From: JARBUG01 sp035628915
GTDB taxonomy: Bacteria > Bacillota > Sulfobacillia > Symbiobacteriales > Symbiobacteriaceae
Length of the DNA: 64,000 nucleotides
Direction of reading: 5' to 3'
Assembly: GCA_035628915.1 (NCBI GenBank)
Contig: DASPIW010000040.1
Location: 1-64,000, forward strand
In this document: piece by piece, positions 31,955 through 41,147 of the stretch
Numbering within the stretch: the first letter of the stretch is position 1
How the letters are laid out: every line of letters starts with the position of its first letter
Notes under the pieces: generated by a model
The model's input: only the letters and a program-made list of their open reading frames with translations
What the model was told of the DNA's origin: nothing
The model's database searches: none
Program-made: the position numbers and the translations under genes

Positions 31955-33208
31955 CTATCTCCCTCCGTTGGCACGGGGGCGCCCGATCATCAATCCGTAT
32001 CGCCGGACGCGCATCTCCGCTGTGACCTTGACCTCCAGGTCCTTCACGCGGCCGTGCCAGTTGAAATCGTCCCACGCCTGCCACGTGGCAAAGCGCCCCC
32101 GGTATAACTGTCCGAACCCGACCGGATCGGCCTGCCAATCGTGAAGCTTGGCCAGCATCCCCTCGCCGGTTTGCCGTACGTATTCGGCGGCGGCCCGCTC
32201 CAACCGCTGGCGGGCGGCGGGCGCACTGTAATCAACGCCGCTCGGGATGGCCAGCACCTCCCCTTCAAAGAGCATGTGTACCGCCACGCGGGGCCTGCCC
32301 GATTGAAAGGACGCGCGATAACGGGGAAAGTTCTCCTGATGAAAGCGGAATGTGACCGCATACGCGGGGGCAAGCGGATCAGGCATTGTGACCGCCGCCT
32401 TCCCCATCTTCCCTCGCAGGGCGAGCAGTATCTGCGTCTCATCCACGTTCAGATAGCCGGCCAGCCGGTCGCCCCGAAAGACCGCAGTGCCGACCACCTC
32501 CACTGGGTTCCCGCCCGTCCGGGGTAATTCCCCGGGCAGCGCCGTACTCGATTCGGTCGGCTCGGGAAGTCCGTGATCATCAGCGACGGTCGCATTGACG
32601 GCCACCGCGGCCAGGTAGGAGTCCCCGCCCCCGCCGGCCAGGCGGTTGAGGAAATGGTGGAGCAGGACCGGCGGACCCAGGTGAAGCTGCTTGGCCTGCA
32701 GGGTAATGCCCTCCGCCATGCGGGCCGGATTGGTCTCGGCCACCGGTCTGAGCGAAGCCACAACGGCGCCGGCCGTTCCTCTTGACTGCAGGAAAATGGC
32801 GGAAGTGCGCGCCAGCGGACTTCGGAGCAGCTCCATGACCAACGGTTCCAGTCCGTCCCTGGCCAGTTTCTCGCCGACCATAACCGCGCGGAGGTGACGG
32901 AGATCCAGACGGCGCGTCATGCCTCCGTTGAGAATCTGGATCGCCTCCCCCAGCGTCCGGGAGCGCGCCGTCAGCACCTCTGCGGCGAGTCGGGGCCGTT
33001 CCGGCACTACCGGGGCTTGCAGGGTGCCCGAGCCGAGCTGCTGGACAATCGCGGTCAGAGCCGTCACTCGAAACGAGTCAGGCGGCTCGCGGTCAATCCC
33101 TACCATCACGACGTATGCCTGATCCTCGACCTCTGCCCGGTCCCAGCACCCGCCCAGGAGGAGTATCACCCAGAGCAGGGCAATCGCTGAGGCCATCTTA
33201 CGCTGCAC
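31955..33208 (-). CDS. Spore germination receptor lipoprotein GerC (GerAC family)
   Basis: 417 aa from GTG 33208 (GGAGGCG upstream). Lipobox L-L-L-G-G-C followed by W-D-R-A-E-V-E-D-Q, as in GerAC proteins. It overlaps gerB slightly and would be anchored to the inner spore membrane, completing a nutrient receptor with the GerA- and GerB-type proteins encoded upstream. Confidence 0.92.
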   Translation of the reverse strand: MQRKMASAIALLWVILLLGGCWDRAEVEDQAYVVMVGIDREPPDSFRVTALTAIVQQLGSGTLQAPVVPERPRLAAEVLTARSRTLGEAIQILNGGMTRRLDLRHLRAVMVGEKLARDGLEPLVMELLRSPLARTSAIFLQSRGTAGAVVASLRPVAETNPARMAEGITLQAKQLHLGPPVLLHHFLNRLAGGGGDSYLAAVAVNATVADDHGLPEPTESSTALPGELPRTGGNPVEVVGTAVFRGDRLAGYLNVDETQILLALRGKMGKAAVTMPDPLAPAYAVTFRFHQENFPRYRASFQSGRPRVAVHMLFEGEVLAIPSGVDYSAPAARQRLERAAAEYVRQTGEGMLAKLHDWQADPVGFGQLYRGRFATWQAWDDFNWHGRVKDLEVKVTAEMRVRRYGLMIGRPRANGGR

Positions 33209-34292
33209 GTTTCTTTCGCCTCCTCTGCCACATTGCGATGAGCGACAGGAGGAGCGGCACAGCGAATCCAGCGAGCAGCCCAAAAGGTGCCGCGGCAGTG
33301 TGCCAATCAACCGCCTGGGCCTGGTCCACCGGAAAATAGGCCAGGGTGAGCACCATCGCTGTCAGCGGCGGGACCGCGATCCGGTGGGTGTCCATCTCAA
33401 ATGCATCGGCAATGGCGGCTGCGGCCACATGCAGGACAACGCCGACGTGGCATACGGTTGCCCACACCCATATCAGTACCCACAATCCCTCCACGCGCTG
33501 AAAGAAGCGCCCGCCCAGGATCAGTCGCGCCATCTCGTGCAGGGGGAACGCGACGGAATTGGCCAGCGGATAGGTGTAGGTCATGATCAACATGGCCAGC
33601 GCCAGGGCGTACACCGTGCCTGAGCCGATTCCGGCCATGGCGGCGGCCCGCCATAGCCCTTCCGGGTCCTGCACCTGTCCGGCGGTCATCAGCAGGAAGA
33701 GGCCGGGCGTGTAGAGGGCCAGCAGCATGACGGAGCGGACCAGCAGGGGACCGGGACCGGGTCCCCAGAGCGGCAGGAGATTTCGCACTTCACCCCAGCC
33801 AAACACGCCCAGCACAATAAAGAGAATGGCCAGGAGCAGGAAGGGAAAGAAGGCGCGACAGAGCCGCACCAGTGCGTTCATCCCGGCGTAGGCGCCGCCC
33901 AGCACGCAGGCCAGCAGCGCAACGACGGCAAAGGTCTGCGGGGTCAGCGGGTAGACGGCGCTCACCGCCATCTCAGCAGTCTGACGCACCACAAACCCGC
34001 TGTGGTAGACCAGCACTCCCGCGACCAGGAGACTGGTCCCGATCGCCCCCGGTCGCCCCAGGGTGAACCTCGCCAGGCTCATCAGGTCTCCTCCGGGCAG
34101 GGTGCGCAAGCTGGCGGTCACCGCCCAGAACGCCGCCGATGCCAGCACACCTGAAAGCAGTGCCGCCAGCCACGCACCGGTCTGTCCCGCCAGGACCGCG
34201 CCCAGCATGACCGGGTGGAAACTCTGCGCCAGCAGCACGGTGCCCGCGGCTGCGGCCAGTGACCGGCTACCGAATTTCAGTGGGGTCCGCAG
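33198..34292 (-). CDS. Spore germination receptor GerB (GerAB family, amino-acid-permease-like)
   Basis: An integral membrane protein with about ten helices, of the spore-germination permease family. No ATG, GTG or TTG sits well at the N-terminus. GGGAG precedes CTG at 34292, inside the gerA 3' end; CTG 34280 is another option and the frame is open to 34373. Translation is probably coupled to gerA by the overlap. It likely forms the ligand-binding subunit of the receptor. Confidence 0.85.
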   Translation of the reverse strand: MRTPLKFGSRSLAAAAGTVLLAQSFHPVMLGAVLAGQTGAWLAALLSGVLASAAFWAVTASLRTLPGGDLMSLARFTLGRPGAIGTSLLVAGVLVYHSGFVVRQTAEMAVSAVYPLTPQTFAVVALLACVLGGAYAGMNALVRLCRAFFPFLLLAILFIVLGVFGWGEVRNLLPLWGPGPGPLLVRSVMLLALYTPGLFLLMTAGQVQDPEGLWRAAAMAGIGSGTVYALALAMLIMTYTYPLANSVAFPLHEMARLILGGRFFQRVEGLWVLIWVWATVCHVGVVLHVAAAAIADAFEMDTHRIAVPPLTAMVLTLAYFPVDQAQAVDWHTAAAPFGLLAGFAVPLLLSLIAMWQRRRKKRAA

Positions 34293-35775
34293 GCAGCTCT
34301 CCCCCCTTTCGCCGGGCAGACATGCGATCGGCCGCAGCAAAACTGAGCCCGGACTCCCCGAAAAAGGGGACACCGAACGATTCTGCCGTCATCAGGTGCA
34401 GCGCAAGCCCAAAAAAGACGGCGGCGATCCCGAAGAACCCGAAAACCACAGCGCCGACCAGCAGGAGAAACCGCCACGGCCGGAGCAGGTAGATCAGTTC
34501 CACGCCAAAGAACCCGTATGTGGAAAACATGATGACCGTCGAAATCGCGGCCGGTCCGGTGCCCACGAGGCCGGCCTGCGCCAGCAGCAGCAGCAGCAGC
34601 TGGCCGGCGACCAACACGTGCCCGGGCGACAGCCGGAGTGGCCATTCAAAGGCAGCTTCCCGGATCAGTTCCTGTATCACTTCGAGCAGCAGCACTTCCA
34701 AAGCAATTGGAAACGGGGCCTGCTCGCGCGTGGCTGCCATTGCGAAAAGAAAGGGGGTGGGCATCATCTCCTGGTGGTAGTTCATCAGGGCCACGATGCT
34801 TGCCCCTGCCGTGACCGCGGTTACCGCCAGGGCGGCCCGGAACAGGCGGAGGGATTTTGCGATCGGGCGCATCAGCGTCACGTCCTGGGGGGAATACAGG
34901 ATCGCGTTGGCGGTGACCGGGGCCACAAACGCCTGCGAAACTCCGTCGGCCAGGATCGCCACATACCCCGCATCCAGCAGAACGGCCACCTTGTCCGGCC
35001 ACTGGGTGGACGTCAGGACCGGCAGGAGGCCCCACTTGCCGCGCAGGCCGGCGGCAAATCCCCGGCGGAACGTCTCTTCCCCCGCATGCGCTTGCAGAAA
35101 CGCCTCCACCTGCTTCAGCAAATCGCGGGAGGCCCGCCCCTCCATGTAGACGATCGCTGCCGCCGAGGCCCGCCTCCCGGGCAGCGCAATCCGCCTGGCT
35201 ACCAGCGCCGGATCCCGCAGACGCCTGCGCAGGAGGATCACGTTCTCGAGCATGCCCGTCTCGAACCGCGCCTGCTGGGTCAAGGCAGCCCTCACTCTGT
35301 CAGAAGGTCCCGGGTCGACGGTCCGGACCAGAATCGCCGACCTTGCCCCATCCAGGAACAGGGCGGTGGCGCCTTCCAGCACGCCCTTCACGGCCAGCGA
35401 CAGGTCATCGGCTTCGGACAGCCCGGGGGCCGGCAGCCGCCGCAAAAGTATATCAGTTGTGACTCTCTGATTCCCGATTGTGCCTATATCCAGGTTGACT
35501 ACGGGCTCGATGACGCAGGCGCGGACCAGCGCCTCGTCGGCCAGGCCCGGAAGGAAGACCGCAAGCAGTTCCGTTACGGGCTGCGTCGGCAGCGAAAGCG
35601 GGCGGAACTCGACCCCAATGTTTTCGGGCCAATGGAGGATATCGGCCATCTGGGCCTGGATGCCTGTCAGCGAAGATCGTAGCTTGATCGACTGTCCCCC
35701 CAACCGCGGCATCGTGTACAGTGTCGCTCCCAACGCATGACCCGTACGCGAACAGCCGATCCTTGCGCCTGGCAT
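34267..35775 (-). CDS. Spore germination receptor GerA (GerAA family)
   Basis: 502 aa from ATG 35775 (GGGAGG upstream). The N-terminal hydrophilic domain carries the F-L-D-G signature. It is followed by R-x-T-Q-x-P-F-P-I-A-L-E-V-L-L-L-E type sequence and four to five C-terminal helices, the standard GerAA layout. First gene of a gerA-gerB-gerC-small membrane gene operon. Ligand unknown. Confidence 0.93.
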   Translation of the reverse strand: MPGARIGCSRTGHALGATLYTMPRLGGQSIKLRSSLTGIQAQMADILHWPENIGVEFRPLSLPTQPVTELLAVFLPGLADEALVRACVIEPVVNLDIGTIGNQRVTTDILLRRLPAPGLSEADDLSLAVKGVLEGATALFLDGARSAILVRTVDPGPSDRVRAALTQQARFETGMLENVILLRRRLRDPALVARRIALPGRRASAAAIVYMEGRASRDLLKQVEAFLQAHAGEETFRRGFAAGLRGKWGLLPVLTSTQWPDKVAVLLDAGYVAILADGVSQAFVAPVTANAILYSPQDVTLMRPIAKSLRLFRAALAVTAVTAGASIVALMNYHQEMMPTPFLFAMAATREQAPFPIALEVLLLEVIQELIREAAFEWPLRLSPGHVLVAGQLLLLLLAQAGLVGTGPAAISTVIMFSTYGFFGVELIYLLRPWRFLLLVGAVVFGFFGIAAVFFGLALHLMTAESFGVPFFGESGLSFAAADRMSARRKGGELPADPTEIR

Positions 35776-35830
35776 TTTATAGCCTCCCTGCTCCGCGGCC
35801 CCCGTATGCAGGCGGAAGCAGGACGGAAAG

Positions 35831-35866
35831 ACCCGGGGTCGGCGGAGGTCCGCCAGCCCCGGGTCC
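35831..35866. terminator. Hairpin between the DUF1259 gene and gerA
   Basis: GACCCGGGG / CCCCGGGTC outer stem with an inner GGCGGA / TCCGCC stem; no clear T-tract. It could end the DUF1259 transcript before the ger operon. Confidence 0.5.
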
Positions 35867-35872
35867 CGTTCA

Positions 35873-36301
35873 CTACAGCGGACGCGTCCGCACGCCCGCC
35901 GCCCGCAATGCAGCCCTGGAGGCGCGCAGGAACTGCTTCGGATCCATCACGGCCTCCCAGTGCATATACATCAAGCGCGGCTCCTCAAAGAGCCAGTGGT
36001 TGTGAACGGCGGTCACGATAATGCGATTCTCCCGCAGGACCCGCATGACCGTATTGACCTCGTCCTGCGTGAGCACGGCCTCGCCGAGGTTCAGGGTGCG
36101 CCCGCTCTCACCCCGTGACTCAACTGAGAAGAAGACGGGCAATACCAACGGCGACCGGGTCCGCCGACCGAGAATCGTGGGCTCAAGGTCGGCTCGCAGC
36201 AGCTGAATCAGGCAGACACCGTTCACCAGTGCAGGAGTTCCGTCGACGATCTCAGCCAGCCTTGCACATGCAATGGCACCTTTCGCACGCAGCACGAGCA
36301 T
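35873..36301 (-). CDS. DUF1259 (LppY/LpqO-like) protein
   Basis: 142 aa with the family signature L-T-Q-D-E-V-N-x-V-M-R-V-L-R-E-N, then H-N-H-W-L-F-E-E-P-R-L-M-Y-M-H. The usual exported form is longer; here one domain without a signal peptide is present. ATG 36301 has GGGGGAG too close, so GTG 36295 may be the true start. Function unknown. Confidence 0.85.
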   Translation of the reverse strand: MLVLRAKGAIACARLAEIVDGTPALVNGVCLIQLLRADLEPTILGRRTRSPLVLPVFFSVESRGESGRTLNLGEAVLTQDEVNTVMRVLRENRIIVTAVHNHWLFEEPRLMYMHWEAVMDPKQFLRASRAALRAAGVRTRPL

Positions 36302-36487
36302 CTCCCCCTGCCGCTTTCAGTCAGGCATGGCGCACCGACGGCGCGCATGAGGCGGTCCATGCCGCCTTGTCCAACATACGCCCGCGCGGTGTCTGGGGTG
36401 CTATTGCTGACCGACCGGATTAATCGGCCCATCTCGTGCAGAAACTACTGGAGTTGTTCACTTCCGCAAGAATCAGGGTGACGTTCG

Positions 36488-36928
36488 GTGTTCTACCTGC
36501 CCCAGGCGATCGCTGCGTGGATCGCAGCCATTTGGGTTGTTGATTGGCGGCGAATTCATGAGCTGCTCATCTACGGGTTTTTCGCATCTCTGGTGTGTAT
36601 CGTCCAGGACCAACTCGGGCTCATGCACCGCCTGTGGCAATACAGGGACACCGGGCCGCTGGACACCCACACGGAGATCTCCATATTGATCGGGCTCAGT
36701 GCCGCTCCGCTGTTCGGCATCTACTTCGCACAAGGTCTGAGGCCCGGGTCACGGATTCCGATCGGGCGCATCGTAGGCACCACGGCCCTGGCGATGGTTC
36801 CGGAGACCGCGGGACTCTTCACAGGCAATATTACCTACGGCAACTGGTGGAGCTATGGCTGGTCCGTGGTGGCGCACCTGCTCCTCTGGCTCGGCTTTTA
36901 CGGCCTGTTCCGGTGGCGGCAGACCTGA
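36488..36928 (+). CDS. Four-helix membrane protein (CBO0543-like)
   Basis: 146 aa with about four to five transmembrane segments, beginning V-F-Y-L-P-Q-A-I-A-A-W and D-W-R-R-I-H-E-L. These features recall the CBO0543 family of clostridial membrane proteins (weak recollection). The ribosome binding site is poor (AGGGTG). Convergent with the ligase-like gene. Confidence 0.65.
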   Translation: MFYLPQAIAAWIAAIWVVDWRRIHELLIYGFFASLVCIVQDQLGLMHRLWQYRDTGPLDTHTEISILIGLSAAPLFGIYFAQGLRPGSRIPIGRIVGTTALAMVPETAGLFTGNITYGNWWSYGWSVVAHLLLWLGFYGLFRWRQT

Positions 36929-36963
36929 CGGCACAGGCATCCGCCTTGCCGGGCCGGCACCGA

Positions 36964-38466
36964 TTACCCTTGCGGGCGGATGTACCGCCGCTTGAGGGAG
37001 CCGTCCAGCAGACTCTCCGCCCTTTCGATCACCACCCGGGGCCGGGCTTTTTCGTTGCCCCAATATGTGGCGGCGTACTCGCTGCTGTCGCGCAGCAGCA
37101 CCTTCAGAATCGCCTCCTCGGCATACTCCGGCGCGATCTCTGCTCCGTCCCGCAGCCCGAGATAGACTGTCAGGCGGCTCTCCGCGTCGCCGTCGATGGT
37201 AACGGAGAGTTGGAAGTGCTCCACGGCCCGGCTCAGCCGGTCGTCCTCGAAGACGGCGGTTTCGATGTTCCCTGGGTAGACATTTGCCCCCCCGATGGAG
37301 ACCGTGCCGTCCGTTCGCCCACCGACCCACAGGAACGGCAAGCGAATGATGCCGTGCCCCTGCCGCCTGAGCGACTCGAGCAGATCGCACCCATGCTCCG
37401 CCAGCAATCCGGCCATGCGGTCGTAGTCGATCACCCCGCCCCGGTCGTGGATGTTGTAGCGGATGAGCGGCACCCCGGACCAGATGGTGACGACGATTTC
37501 GCCGCCCACCTCCTCGAGGTACGTGTGCGAAGGATCAAACTGATAGAGATTCGGCAACAGACCTTCGCACCCGAAGATCGCCCGGGCGAGGGCCGGGTCC
37601 TTCATCGCCCGGCGTTTGAGCAGGATCGTCAGCGGGCTTTCCACGGCCGAGTCCGGGCCGAACTCCGAGGCGCCGTAGGCGTTGAAGATCCGCATGGGCT
37701 CGCGCTCCGGGTCGGCCCCGATCCGGCCCGCGACCCAGTCCCGCCAGGCCTCGGTGGTCGGCTCAGCGCCGGTCGCAATTTGCAGATGCAGCGCCGGCCA
37801 GTCCAGGTCGGCCTCGAGCAGCCGCCGGAGAAACGGCGGGTTGCCCATCACAAAGACCCGCTTATAGCGCGGCCCGAGGCTGCGGATCACTTCCACGGCT
37901 TCGGGCAGGTTCTCGCCCGGGGCAATCACTGTGATATTCCGCTTCTTCTCCAGCGCCAGGGCGGCGCCCACGTGAAAGAGATCGGTGCCGCCGGTCCAGG
38001 AGCACAAGGAGAAGGTGATCACCCAGAGAGTCGGCAGGTTTTCCGGGTTGACGCAGAGGTCCCAGAGGAGTTTGGCGTGGCAGACGTTTCCAACGCCGTC
38101 GCTGTGCAGGCGGGGCCAGTATGTGGGCTGGCCCGAGAAGCCGGAGCTCCGCTGAAGCACCCAGGCGCCGTGGAGCCCGTCCTTGCCGGAGAGCTGGTTC
38201 GTCGGGTAGCGGCGGATGTAGCCGGCCTTGTCGGTCAGGGGCAGCCGTTTGAAGTCTTCGATTGACTGAACGGCGGCGGGCTCAACCCCGTGTTCGGCCA
38301 GGAAGGCACTGTACGCGGGCACTTCGGCCGCGGCTCGCCGGAACGTAGTGAGAGCGTTGGCCGTGCCCAGCTGCCGGAGGATGCCGGCGGGAATGAGCCG
38401 GACAGTCCGGGCATTTACGATGCCCCGGTCCTGCAGGGACCGGGAAAGGCGTTCGAGTATTGCCAT
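36964..38466 (-). CDS. PaaK/CapK-like adenylate-forming enzyme
   Basis: 500 aa from ATG 38466 (GGAGGATC upstream). ANL-type signatures: Q-R-S-S-G-F-S-G-Q-P-T P-loop, N-A-Y-G-A-S-E-F-G and R-T-D-G. The relatives are phenylacetate-CoA ligase-like proteins that activate carboxylic acids to acyl adenylates and thioesters. Substrate unknown; no aromatic-degradation genes are nearby. Confidence 0.82.
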   Translation of the reverse strand: MAILERLSRSLQDRGIVNARTVRLIPAGILRQLGTANALTTFRRAAAEVPAYSAFLAEHGVEPAAVQSIEDFKRLPLTDKAGYIRRYPTNQLSGKDGLHGAWVLQRSSGFSGQPTYWPRLHSDGVGNVCHAKLLWDLCVNPENLPTLWVITFSLCSWTGGTDLFHVGAALALEKKRNITVIAPGENLPEAVEVIRSLGPRYKRVFVMGNPPFLRRLLEADLDWPALHLQIATGAEPTTEAWRDWVAGRIGADPEREPMRIFNAYGASEFGPDSAVESPLTILLKRRAMKDPALARAIFGCEGLLPNLYQFDPSHTYLEEVGGEIVVTIWSGVPLIRYNIHDRGGVIDYDRMAGLLAEHGCDLLESLRRQGHGIIRLPFLWVGGRTDGTVSIGGANVYPGNIETAVFEDDRLSRAVEHFQLSVTIDGDAESRLTVYLGLRDGAEIAPEYAEEAILKVLLRDSSEYAATYWGNEKARPRVVIERAESLLDGSLKRRYIRPQG

Positions 38467-38625
38467 GGTGATTGCGAGATCCTCCTTCTGCTTACGTTTC
38501 CGGTGTAGCCTGTGATCAGGTTCTGCTGGCACACACCTAATAACGTAAGGGGAGTGTGATCATCTGACAACTATCCGTTATGGTTATATTCTGCTCTTTC
38601 TGTCGACCTTGCAGTCCCATGACAA

Positions 38626-38666
38626 GAGTCCTCCTCGTCGGGTACTGCACCTTTCGAGGAGGACTC
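38626..38666 (-). terminator. Terminator after the TPR gene
   Basis: GAGTCCTCCTCG / CGAGGAGGACTC perfect 12-bp stem downstream of the minus-strand TPR gene; short T-tract. Confidence 0.65.
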
Positions 38667-38671
38667 GTTTG

Positions 38672-39352
38672 CTATTTGATTCTTAGCAGACCGAGCCGGG
38701 CCCGTACCATCCAGCGGCGCTCACGGCGCCGCATCTTCGGCGGCGTGAAGCTGTAATTGTGAATGGCCGCCTCCAGCAGGTCCCGGGCCAGGTCATGGCG
38801 CCCAGCGCCGGCGCACAGCTGTCCGGCTCGGGTCAGCACTTCCACGCCGTCAAAGTGCTCGAACTGGGCCACCAGTTCGGCCACCTGCGGCGACTGGGGG
38901 CCCTCGGTGGCAAAAGCGGCCTCCAGCAGGTAGACATACGGCTCGCCGTAAGCAATGCTTGGCTGCTTGGCCAGCGCCTCCGCCAGCCGGGCCCGCCCCT
39001 CGGCATGTCTGCCGAGTTTGACCAGCACGGCGCCCAGGAGGAACGTCGCCCGCGGGGCGTCTTCGCCCCGGTCAAAGGCTCGCTCCAGGTACTCTGCGGC
39101 GAGCCGGTAGTTGCCACCCCGCAGGTAATGCTCCCCCAGTTCCACCATGGAGCGAATGTCAGACGGGTTGACTTCGACGTTTCTGCGCAAGCCCGCGATG
39201 AGCTGGGCCCGCCGGATGGGCGCCCACAGGGCCGCCAGCAGGCCGAAGTACCGGTTGTCCAGATACCAGAGCACCGCTGCGAAGAGAATCAGCCGGCCGG
39301 CAGCCGTCCCGAGCAGCATGTTGAAAATCCAGAAGATCCCAAGACCGGTCAT
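38672..39352 (-). CDS. Membrane-anchored TPR protein
   Basis: 226 aa from ATG 39352 (AAGGAG upstream). An N-terminal hydrophobic region (about residues 1–35) is followed by three or more tetratricopeptide-like repeats (M-V-E-L-G-E-H-Y-L-R-G-G-N-Y-R-L-A-A-E-Y-L; R-A-T-F-L-L-G-A-V-L-V-K-L-G-R). Likely a protein-interaction scaffold on the cytoplasmic or outer face; partner unknown. Confidence 0.8.
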   Translation of the reverse strand: MTGLGIFWIFNMLLGTAAGRLILFAAVLWYLDNRYFGLLAALWAPIRRAQLIAGLRRNVEVNPSDIRSMVELGEHYLRGGNYRLAAEYLERAFDRGEDAPRATFLLGAVLVKLGRHAEGRARLAEALAKQPSIAYGEPYVYLLEAAFATEGPQSPQVAELVAQFEHFDGVEVLTRAGQLCAGAGRHDLARDLLEAAIHNYSFTPPKMRRRERRWMVRARLGLLRIK

Positions 39353-39441
39353 GGTGCGTAAACACTCCTTGTGGGGTGGAGCCGGATGCGACACTCCTTC
39401 TCCTTCTACATGAAAAGGTGCTTCCCTGCTCCGCCTCCGCT

Positions 39442-40575
39442 TCAGCGCGTCCCGCGGCGCAACTTCCCGGCGACCAGCCCCGCCAGGGCAGCGGCGAGGA
39501 GCACCAGCCCGAAGATCCATCCCCACGGCCCCGATACGGTCTCTTCTGCCACCGGCGGCGGCGCGGTCGGTCCGCCGGCGTACCAGATGCGGTAGACCGT
39601 GCCAGCCGTGAAGTCGCCCACCCAGAGGTCGCCATCTGGTCCGACCGTCAGGTCCAGCGGGCGCTGCAGGCCCGTCACAAACGGCATGATCCGCTCTCCA
39701 CCGGCCACAAAAGCGACGCCCCTGCCTGTGGTCTCATCGAAACTGCTGCCCCACATGGCCGCAAAGAAACCGTGCCGGTAGGGCTCTGGGAAGGGACCGG
39801 CGCCGTAGTACGCGAGCCCGTTGGTTGAGTTGTGTTTGCCAAATAGGGCCGTCGGCCCCGTTGTCGTCGACCCCGGCGGCGGATTCTCGTAGACGGTGGG
39901 GTATCCGTAATCATGATCCGGCAGGACGCGGTTGAGTTCGTCCGAGGTAACCGGATCATCCGCGCCGTTGTCCGTCGCCCACAGGACGCCCGCTTCATCC
40001 CAGGCCAGCCCATACGGGTTGCGGAAGCCACGGGCGTAGACGGTGACAGAACTCGGGTCATCGGGATCAAAGCGCACGATGGTGCCGGACCAGGGGTGCC
40101 GCTCCGGCCCCCGGTCGGTCGTGGAACCTACCCCAAGATAGAGCAGCCCGTCGGGCCCGAAGACCAGCCCGTCATTTTGGTGCCGGCCGTGAGGAATGTC
40201 AGGAAGGAACTCCACACGCTCACCGTACGTCCCGTCTGCCTGACGCCTGAGGAGGGCGACCTTGCCGGTCTCGGAGATCCAGAGCCGGTCGCCGGCCAGC
40301 GCGATACCCAACAGGTCGTGCCCGACTTTGGCGACCTGCGCCCGGCCTGCCTCTCGCCCGTCCACCAGCGTGATGGCGATGACCTCGCCAGTCTGCTGCG
40401 CCACGTAAAGGCGGCCGTCCGGCCCGAAGACGAGGCGGGTCGGGTGGTGGAGCCCGCTGACGGCCGCTTCGATCTGAAACCCGGGCGGTGCGGCCGGGGC
40501 GGCGCCGGCCCGGGCGGGCGCCCCGACCGCCAGCGCCGCCAGGACTAGCAGCCACCCCAGCTGAACGACGCGCAA
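39442..40575 (-). CDS. Exported PQQ-type glucose/sorbosone dehydrogenase-like protein
   Basis: 377 aa from TTG 40575 (GGAGGGGGG upstream; ATG 40599 possible). It has a signal peptide, a six-bladed beta-propeller (L-V-F-G-P-D-G-R-L-Y-V; H-G-R-H-Q-N-D-G-L-V-F-G-P-D-G; G-F-R-N-P-Y-G-L-A-W) and a C-terminal transmembrane anchor with Lys/Arg tail. The family oxidises sugars with PQQ, but PQQ use cannot be shown here and the true role may differ. Confidence 0.85.
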   Translation of the reverse strand: MRVVQLGWLLVLAALAVGAPARAGAAPAAPPGFQIEAAVSGLHHPTRLVFGPDGRLYVAQQTGEVIAITLVDGREAGRAQVAKVGHDLLGIALAGDRLWISETGKVALLRRQADGTYGERVEFLPDIPHGRHQNDGLVFGPDGLLYLGVGSTTDRGPERHPWSGTIVRFDPDDPSSVTVYARGFRNPYGLAWDEAGVLWATDNGADDPVTSDELNRVLPDHDYGYPTVYENPPPGSTTTGPTALFGKHNSTNGLAYYGAGPFPEPYRHGFFAAMWGSSFDETTGRGVAFVAGGERIMPFVTGLQRPLDLTVGPDGDLWVGDFTAGTVYRIWYAGGPTAPPPVAEETVSGPWGWIFGLVLLAAALAGLVAGKLRRGTR

Positions 40576-40647
40576 AAGGATCCCCCCTCCTGGGCTCATG
40601 CAAAAGCGGCAGCCGGCGAGTGTAGTATCCCTCGCTGGCCGTGCCTG

Positions 40648-40875
40648 CTACTTTTGCCCGGCCCCTGCTTTCCCTTCCGGTCTATCGGCAGTCGCCGTGG
40701 TCTTCTTCTTTTTTGTCGTCGCAAAGGTGCCTTTCTTTACGGCCTTGTCAAGATATATGCAAAGGGCCGGCCCGCCTTCGATCTCTTTTTCGGCCGGCAG
40801 CAGGTCGAACTTCTCCTTGACGCCGGGCGGGCGGACCAGCCCGTTGGCGCAGCAGTTGCCGTGTGAAGGTGACAA
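40648..40875 (-). CDS. Doubtful small Lys-rich ORF
   Basis: 75 codons from TTG without a ribosome binding site. The middle (E-K-F-D-L-L-P-A-E-K-E-I-E-G-G) is protein-like; the C-terminus is a run of Lys/Thr. Kept only because 40600–41147 otherwise holds no gene that I can support. Confidence 0.25.
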   Translation of the reverse strand: MSPSHGNCCANGLVRPPGVKEKFDLLPAEKEIEGGPALCIYLDKAVKKGTFATTKKKKTTATADRPEGKAGAGQK

Positions 40876-41060
40876 GCGTGCAGCGATCAGGCCCGCGCTT
40901 TCTGCTCAAGGCGAGTCTCCTGCAGACCGGTGCCACGCGGAAGACGCCGGTAACCACGAGGGCTTTCGCGTCAAGTACGAGAACTGGGATCCGTGGAGCA
41001 GTGCGGCCTCCTCCTGTAAAGACGAACGCTGCTCGTGGCCGAATCCCCCAGCGTAGGAAA

Positions 41061-41092
41061 CGGCTGCCCGAGTTGTCTTGCTCGGGCAGCCG
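41061..41092. terminator. Terminator hairpin near the VanY-like gene
   Basis: Perfect CGGCTGCCCGAG stem with an eight-base loop. Confidence 0.65.
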
Positions 41093-41147
41093 ATGTCGCT
41101 GATGCGTGCAACGCATGGCCCTTCCTGATCAGGAGCATGACTCTCGC

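Noticed and set aside
40598..41056. Plus-strand ORF with a protein-like last 60 codons
   Set aside because: No start with a ribosome binding site, and its first half is a Phe/Ser-rich shadow; not enough to call a gene.
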